Positions 7,379 to 10,520 of a stretch of DNA of 10,520 nt are shown here, piece after piece. The stretch covers positions 1-10,520 of the forward strand of contig JAYQPE010000014.1 in NCBI GenBank assembly GCA_038145175.1, in the 5' to 3' direction. The translations under genes were made by a program, and so were the position numbers. A model generated the notes under the pieces. It saw only the letters and a list, made by a program, of their open reading frames with translations, ran no database searches and was not told where the DNA came from. This DNA comes from ATZT02 sp038145175. Lineage in GTDB: Bacteria; Actinomycetota; Actinomycetes; S36-B12; UBA5976. The first letter of the stretch is position 1, and each line of letters opens with the position of its first letter.

Positions 7379-8806
7379 TTAAACCCGGGTCTGAACTTTG
7401 ATTCTGGTGGTTAAGTCTGCAACTTGGTTATAAAGACCACGTCTTTCTGCCATGAGTTGACGAATCTTGCGCTCTGCATGCATAACCGTGGTGTGATCAC
7501 GTCCGCCAAAAGATTGGCCAATCATTGGAAGAGATAAATCTGTTAACTCTCGACATAAATACATGGCAATTTGTCGTGCAGTTACCAAATTTCTGGAGCG
7601 AGAAGAGCCAATTAGATCATCAATTGAGATTCCAAAGTAACTAGAAGCTTCATTCATAATTAAAGCTGCGGTAATTTCTGGACCACTTTGTTCTGGAAGT
7701 AAATCTTTCAAAACAGCTTCAGCCAAATTCATTTCAACTGGAGTTCTGTTTAAGTTTGCATAAGCACTAATACGAATAAGTGCTCCTTCTAATTCTCTAA
7801 TGTTGGTGGTTACTTTGCTTGCAATGTATTCCAAAACTTCTCCAGGTACTTGAAGTTTTTCTTGACCAACTTTTTTTCTTAAAATTGCAATACGTGTTTC
7901 TAATTCTGGAGGTTTAATGTCAGTGATTAATCCCCATTCGAATCTGGAACGCATACGATCTTCAAAATCTTGTAATTGTTTTGGTGGTAAATCTGAAGTA
8001 ACCACAATTTGTTTATCAGCATTATGCAAAGTATTGAAAGTGTGAAAAAACTCTTCCTGGGTTTGAACTTTTCCACTTAAGAATTGAATGTCATCAATTA
8101 ACAAAACATCAACATCTCTATATCTTCTTTGAAATGCGGAAGCTTTATCATCACGAATTGAGTTAATAAAATCATTGGTAAATTCTTCAGAAGAAACATA
8201 ACGAATTTTTGCACCTTGATATAAATCTCTGGTGTAGTGACCAATTGCGTGAAGTAAATGTGTTTTTCCTAATCCAGATTCACCGTAAATAAAAAGTGGA
8301 TTGTATGCACGAGCTGGCATTTCAGCAGTTGCTACAGCTGCAGCGTGTGCCAATTTGTTTGAAGAACCAGCAACGAATGTGTCAAAAGTATATTTTGGAT
8401 TTAATCTGGAAGATTCATCATGTTTAGAAACAGGGGAGCCAGTTCCTGGACGATTTTGATTTAAGAATTGTGGAATTGGTGCAACAGTTTCGGCATAAGT
8501 TGCATCAGCTAATTCATCAGTTGCATCTTCATCTAAGTTTGGTGCAATTGAAGGATCAACTGAAATAGCTAAACGAACTTCTCTTCCTAAAGCATTACTT
8601 AAAGCACTCACAACTAATGGACGTAACCGAGTTTCCAAAACGTCTTTAGTGAATTCATTAGGAGCAGCAACTAAAGCTGTGTCTTCAACTAACGCTAAAG
8701 GTCTGGTTAAAGAAACAAATGCTCGTTGTTGAGCAGTTAAAGCGTCATCACCTAGGCCACCAATGGCTCTAGTCCAGACCTCATGAAGGTCTACGTTTTC
8801 TTCCAC
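7379..8806 (-). CDS. dnaA: Chromosomal replication initiator DnaA
   Basis: DnaA is the AAA+ initiator that binds DnaA boxes, opens the origin and recruits the helicase. From the GTG at 8806 it is 475 residues: MEENVDLHEVWTRAIGGL, a short domain I, an acidic low-complexity linker (about 80-130), then AAA+ domain III with Walker A GESGLGKT (175-182), Walker B LLIDD (235-239), sensor I TSD (270-272) and the RSRFEWGL arginine-finger region (from 286). Domain IV has the box-binding signature FGGRDHTTV (about 433-441). An alternative GTG at 8839 would add 11 residues. I prefer 8806 because AAGGA lies 5 nt upstream of it, whereas 8839 has no Shine-Dalgarno and sits within DnaA boxes. If the origin at 6908-7378 is active, dnaA is read against the rightward fork, as is normal in this gene order. 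It probably autoregulates through boxes upstream. Confidence 0.97.
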   Translation of the reverse strand: MEENVDLHEVWTRAIGGLGDDALTAQQRAFVSLTRPLALVEDTALVAAPNEFTKDVLETRLRPLVVSALSNALGREVRLAISVDPSIAPNLDEDATDELADATYAETVAPIPQFLNQNRPGTGSPVSKHDESSRLNPKYTFDTFVAGSSNKLAHAAAVATAEMPARAYNPLFIYGESGLGKTHLLHAIGHYTRDLYQGAKIRYVSSEEFTNDFINSIRDDKASAFQRRYRDVDVLLIDDIQFLSGKVQTQEEFFHTFNTLHNADKQIVVTSDLPPKQLQDFEDRMRSRFEWGLITDIKPPELETRIAILRKKVGQEKLQVPGEVLEYIASKVTTNIRELEGALIRISAYANLNRTPVEMNLAEAVLKDLLPEQSGPEITAALIMNEASSYFGISIDDLIGSSRSRNLVTARQIAMYLCRELTDLSLPMIGQSFGGRDHTTVMHAERKIRQLMAERRGLYNQVADLTTRIKVQTRV

Positions 8807-8811
8807 AAAAA

Positions 8812-8816
8812 TCCTT
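8812..8816 (-). promoter_or_regulatory. dnaA ribosome binding site deciding the start
   Basis: The minus strand reads AAGGA, then TTTTT, then GTG at 8806. This 5-nt spacing is good for initiation, and no comparable site precedes the upstream GTG at 8839. It therefore favours the shorter DnaA. Confidence 0.65.
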
Positions 8817-8819
8817 AAT

Positions 8820-8828
8820 CTATCCACA
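8820..8828 (+). promoter_or_regulatory. DnaA box in the dnaA leader (one mismatch)
   Basis: CTATCCACA, one mismatch from consensus and identical to the origin box at 7229-7237. It lies 3 nt upstream of the dnaA ribosome binding site if the start is 8806, or within codons 4-7 if the start is 8839. Confidence 0.7.
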
Positions 8829-8831
8829 AAG

Positions 8832-8840
8832 TTATCCACA
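8832..8840 (+). promoter_or_regulatory. DnaA box in the dnaA leader (perfect)
   Basis: An exact TTATCCACA, 12 bp from the box at 8820. Its core also forms half of an inverted repeat, TCCACA-aga-TGTGGA (8835-8849), so a degenerate opposing site follows. The upstream candidate GTG of dnaA lies inside this box. Confidence 0.85.
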
Positions 8841-8895
8841 AGATGTGGAGATGAGGTTTTTATGAGGCTAAATTCCCCTAAAAAATCCCCTGACC

Positions 8896-8904
8896 TGTGG
8901 ACAA
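8896..8904 (-). promoter_or_regulatory. DnaA box overlapping the dnaA promoter
   Basis: The plus strand reads TGTGGACAA, the complement of TTGTCCACA, which is the preferred box of high-GC actinobacteria. It is embedded in an inverted repeat, CCTGT (8894-8898) and ACAGG (8906-8910). It overlaps the proposed -10 element of dnaA by four bases, so DnaA bound here should block RNA polymerase. Confidence 0.8.
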
Positions 8905-8930
8905 TACAGGGTCACTACTTGGTCTGACAA
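8901..8930 (-). promoter_or_regulatory. Probable dnaA promoter
   Basis: On the minus strand TTGTCA (8930-8925, 5/6 match to TTGACA) is followed after 18 nt by TATTGT (8906-8901, 4/6 match to TATAAT). A start near 8894 would give a leader of about 88 nt before the GTG at 8806. The -10 overlaps a DnaA box and two more boxes lie in the leader, consistent with the negative autoregulation known for dnaA in many bacteria. Confidence 0.5.
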
Positions 8931-8947
8931 GGCGGATGAACAATTTC

Positions 8948-8956
8948 TGTGGATAA
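8948..8956 (-). promoter_or_regulatory. DnaA box between dnaA and rpmH (perfect)
   Basis: The plus strand reads TGTGGATAA, an exact consensus site in the divergent dnaA/rpmH intergenic region. It lies upstream of the proposed dnaA -35 and about 110 bp before rpmH. It is the outermost box of the upstream cluster. Confidence 0.85.
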
Positions 8957-9054
8957 AAACCCCATTTAGGTTTATCAGTTTTCCAGTCTCAAGATCTACC
9001 CCTTGTGTTACTCAAGTTAACTCATTGCAATATGGTTGAACTTCAAGAATTAAT

Positions 9055-9059
9055 AGGAG
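9055..9059 (+). promoter_or_regulatory. rpmH ribosome binding site
   Basis: AGGAG lies 9 nt before the GTG start of rpmH and supports a start codon that would otherwise be uncertain because it is not ATG. Upstream (8957-9054) a promoter is expected, but I found only ambiguous hexamers, for example TTGTGT at 9003 with TGCAAT 17 nt later. Confidence 0.7.
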
Positions 9060-9068
9060 CAACTTTAA

Positions 9069-9212
9069 GTGAAGCGCACTTACCAACCAAACAACAGAAA
9101 GAAAGCCAAAGTTCATGGCTTTCGTGAACGCATGAGCACTCGTGGAGGCCGTGCTGTTCTTTCTGCTCGTCGCCGCAAGGGTAGAGCTTCTATTTCAGTT
9201 TCTTCCCGCTAA
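9069..9212 (+). CDS. rpmH: 50S ribosomal protein L34
   Basis: L34 is a small, very basic protein of the large ribosomal subunit. Reading from the GTG at 9069 gives 47 residues beginning MKRTYQPNNRKKAKVHGFRE, continuing RMSTRGGRAVLSARRRKGRA and ending in a serine-rich tail, SISVSSR. The KRTYQPNNRKKAK start and the RGGRAVLSARRRKGRA block are the L34 hallmark, and the length is typical. It is divergent from dnaA, the conserved arrangement beside bacterial origins, and is followed after 37 nt by rnpA. Its base composition is distinctly more GC-rich than the next two genes, as expected for a highly expressed ribosomal gene. Confidence 0.97.
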   Translation: MKRTYQPNNRKKAKVHGFRERMSTRGGRAVLSARRRKGRASISVSSR

Positions 9213-9249
9213 CTAAATCCTGTAAAAGGTTTAAAAAAGGGGCATCTAG

Positions 9250-9600
9250 ATGCTTCCCAAAAAACATCGACTTAATCTTTCCAAAGACTTTGAAAAAGTA
9301 ACCAAAAAAGGTGTGAAGGTTAACACCGAAATTGCTGTCATTTATGCCATCGCAAATCCGTTAACGCAAACTAATTCTCAAATCGGTTTAATTGTTTCTA
9401 AAATTGTGGGCAATTCTGTTGTTAGACATAAAGTGTCAAGACAAATTAGAAATATTGTAAAAGAAGTTTTAAACAAAATTCCTAATAATATTCAAATAGT
9501 GATTAGAGCATTACCAAAAATAAATGAATTAGAATTTTTAGAAATTGAAAATGTTTTAACAAAAGCAATTTTAAAATCAATCGAGAAAGCAAATGTTTAA
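9250..9600 (+). CDS. rnpA: Ribonuclease P protein component
   Basis: RnpA is the protein cofactor of RNase P, which helps the catalytic RNA bind precursor tRNA and remove its 5' leader. The 116-residue product begins MLPKKHRLNLSKDFEKVTKKG, the usual family start, and contains IVGNSVVRHKVSRQIR at residues 52-67. This corresponds to the RNase P signature, with Arg-His-Lys at 59-61 in place of the common Arg-Asn-Arg; RHR-like forms are usual in actinobacteria. AAGGGG lies 7 nt before the ATG, a strong ribosome binding site. It follows rpmH and its end overlaps yidD by 8 nt. The sequence is unusually rich in Lys, Ile and Asn and AT-rich (one 60-nt line, 9481-9540, is 20% GC). The call rests on the motif and on synteny. 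Confidence 0.95.
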   Translation: MLPKKHRLNLSKDFEKVTKKGVKVNTEIAVIYAIANPLTQTNSQIGLIVSKIVGNSVVRHKVSRQIRNIVKEVLNKIPNNIQIVIRALPKINELEFLEIENVLTKAILKSIEKANV

Positions 9601-9916
9601 AAAACCCTTGTCAAATAAGGCTTTTTTGAACATTTTACAATTTCCCAGAAAAATATTTTTAATTTTATTTTTACCAATTATTTTTATTTATCAAAAAATA
9701 TTTTCTCCACTTTTAGGACCACGTTGTAAATATCATCCAAGTTGTTCAAATTATTTTGTGCAAGCTATAAAAGTTCACGGAATTATTAAAGGATTAATTT
9801 TAGGAATGTTAAGAATATTTAGATGTAATCCTTTAAGTAAAGGTGGATTTAATCCAGTTCCGGAAAAAGGTTTTTGGTTTGCCTCGGTCTATCCGGATGG
9901 CTCCCCCCGGCACTAG
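9593..9916 (+). CDS. yidD: Membrane protein insertion efficiency factor YidD
   Basis: YidD is a small membrane-associated protein that aids YidC/Sec-dependent insertion of inner-membrane proteins. The 107-residue product has a basic N-terminus, a hydrophobic stretch at about 21-42 (IFLILFLPIIFIYQ and on), then the family core GPRCKYHPSCSNY with Cys45 and Cys51, HGIIKGLILGMLRIFRCNPL with Cys78, and GGFNPVPE. All three characteristic cysteines are present. The start overlaps the rnpA stop in an 8-nt ATGTTTAA junction. The last 17 residues after NPVP are variable in the family, and their codons are visibly more GC-rich than the rest. yidC follows 93 nt later. Confidence 0.95.
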   Translation: MFKKPLSNKAFLNILQFPRKIFLILFLPIIFIYQKIFSPLLGPRCKYHPSCSNYFVQAIKVHGIIKGLILGMLRIFRCNPLSKGGFNPVPEKGFWFASVYPDGSPRH

Positions 9917-9918
9917 CG

Positions 9919-9979
9919 CTTTTTTCAAAGACATGGGACGATTTAAGTCTTGAATGAATTAATGCCCGCCTGAAAAAAG
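9919..9979. repeat. Inverted repeats in the yidD-yidC gap
   Basis: Two nested inverted repeats lie in the 93-nt gap. The outer is a perfect 9-bp pair, CTTTTTTCA (9919-9927) and TGAAAAAAG (9971-9979). The inner is TTCAAAGAC (9924-9932) against GTCTTGAA (9947-9954), an 8-bp stem with one bulged A and a 14-nt loop. They share bases at 9924-9927 and so would compete. Neither stem is followed by a T-run on its reading strand, so I do not call a terminator. A structured yidC leader is possible. Confidence 0.4.
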
Positions 9980-10009
9980 TAAGACCAAAAAGCTTTGGAG
10001 TTTAGTTAA

Positions 10010-10520
10010 GTGATTGACACACTTTTAGCACCATTGGAATGGGTAATTTCTGCCCTGCTTTATTTCTTCCATCAAGGATTCTCAACCTTTCTAGATCCAA
10101 CAGCAGGTGTCACCTGGGCACTTTCAATTGTGGGCCTAGTAATCGTGGTTCGTATCTTGATCATTCCTTTGTTTGTGCGCCAAGTGAAAAGCCAAAGAAA
10201 TTTACAACTGATTCAGCCTCAAATGAAAGAACTGCAAAAAAAGTATGCAGGAGACCGGGAAAAACTTGGTCAAGAAATGATGAAGCTTTATCGCGAAACT
10301 GGTACCAATCCCCTAGCTTCTTGCTTTCCAATCCTGTTACAAGCACCAATATTTTTTGCTCTTTTTAGAGTTCTCCAATATGGAATTTCCCAAGAAAAAG
10401 CGGTTGGTTACTTTTTGAATTACCCAAATTTGGTATCTATGGCACATGATGCCCAGCTTTTTGGAGTTCCACTGTGGGGGTATTTCTTAGGAGCACCTCA
10501 AACCCCAAACCCTGTATCTT
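10010..10520 (+). CDS. yidC: Membrane protein insertase YidC/OxaI (5' part)
   Basis: YidC inserts and folds membrane proteins, alone or with SecYEG. The frame from the GTG at 10010 stays open for 170 codons to the window edge. It begins MIDTLLAPLEWVISALLYFF, has a membrane segment around 36-57 carrying the conserved groove arginine (VVRIL, Arg48), the cytosolic hairpin VRQVKSQRNLQLIQPQMKEL (from about 56), then TGTNPLASCFPILLQAPIFFALFRVL (98-122), a family hallmark. GGAG at 9997-10000 lies 9 nt before the GTG, and an in-frame TAA sits immediately upstream, so this start is well supported. There is no long periplasmic domain as in proteobacteria, which fits the Gram-positive/actinobacterial form. 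The C-terminal part lies beyond the window. Translation in this frame shows no stop. Confidence 0.97.
   Translation, partial: MIDTLLAPLEWVISALLYFFHQGFSTFLDPTAGVTWALSIVGLVIVVRILIIPLFVRQVKSQRNLQLIQPQMKELQKKYAGDREKLGQEMMKLYRETGTNPLASCFPILLQAPIFFALFRVLQYGISQEKAVGYFLNYPNLVSMAHDAQLFGVPLWGYFLGAPQTPNPVS

Noticed and set aside
9870..9926. GC-rich 3' end of yidD followed by six T's, resembling an intrinsic terminator
   Set aside because: The best stem is only CCGG/CCGG with a 10-nt loop, and the T-run is about 10 nt beyond it. There is no continuous strong hairpin.
9933..9953. Six-codon open frame (MGRFKS) in the yidD-yidC gap as a possible leader peptide
   Set aside because: It has no Shine-Dalgarno and a length expected by chance, with no attenuator-like T-run after it.
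10039..10368. 109-codon frame on the plus strand and 62-codon frame on the minus strand at the right end
   Set aside because: Both are out-of-frame shadows of yidC, whose frame matches the family throughout.
1..10520. Search for a mobile element, toxin-antitoxin pair, defence system, CRISPR array or tRNA
   Set aside because: All long frames are core replication, translation or membrane-insertion genes in conserved order. No transposase, terminal repeats, repeat-spacer pattern or tRNA-like fold was seen.

Overview
This window is the chromosomal replication-origin neighbourhood of a low-GC, apparently streamlined actinobacterium. The order gyrA-gyrB-dciA-recF-dnaN-(oriC)-dnaA on the minus strand, then rpmH-rnpA-yidD-yidC on the plus strand, is the classic actinobacterial layout. 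DciA between recF and gyrB, a DnaA P-loop reading GESGLGKT, a RecF signature reading SHGESW and GyrA Tyr129 all look actinobacterial. The AT-rich codon use and tight gene packing suggest a small-genome lineage such as freshwater acI (Nanopelagicales). That placement is inference and was not tested by a search.

Left arm (1-6907, minus strand). dnaN, recF, dciA, gyrB and gyrA probably form one replication and repair cluster. Junctions are very tight: 6 nt dnaN/recF, 8-nt overlap recF/dciA, 0 nt gyrB/gyrA. The exception is about 100 nt before gyrB, which holds its own weak promoter candidate. gyrA runs off the left edge.

Origin (6908-7378). The non-coding region between dnaN and dnaA carries an AT-rich unwinding tract, an immediately adjacent run of five DnaA-trios (TAG TAG TAG TAA TAG), a short GC tract and a series of DnaA boxes, two of them perfect TTATCCACA. 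This matches the published bacterial 'basal origin unwinding' layout. A second cluster of DnaA boxes lies upstream of dnaA (8820-8956), overlapping the probable dnaA promoter and leader, as expected for autoregulation and possibly for a bipartite origin.

dnaA (minus strand) has two possible GTG starts. The downstream one (8806) has a good Shine-Dalgarno. The upstream one (8839) has none and lies inside a DnaA box, so I prefer 8806.

Right arm (9069-10520, plus strand). rpmH (L34), rnpA (RNase P protein), yidD and yidC (membrane insertase, cut by the right edge) follow. rnpA and yidD overlap by 8 nt and are markedly AT-richer than rpmH and yidC.

I see no mobile element, CRISPR array, tRNA, rRNA or unknown protein system. 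The content is core housekeeping. The most notable signals are the origin architecture and the dnaA start/box arrangement.
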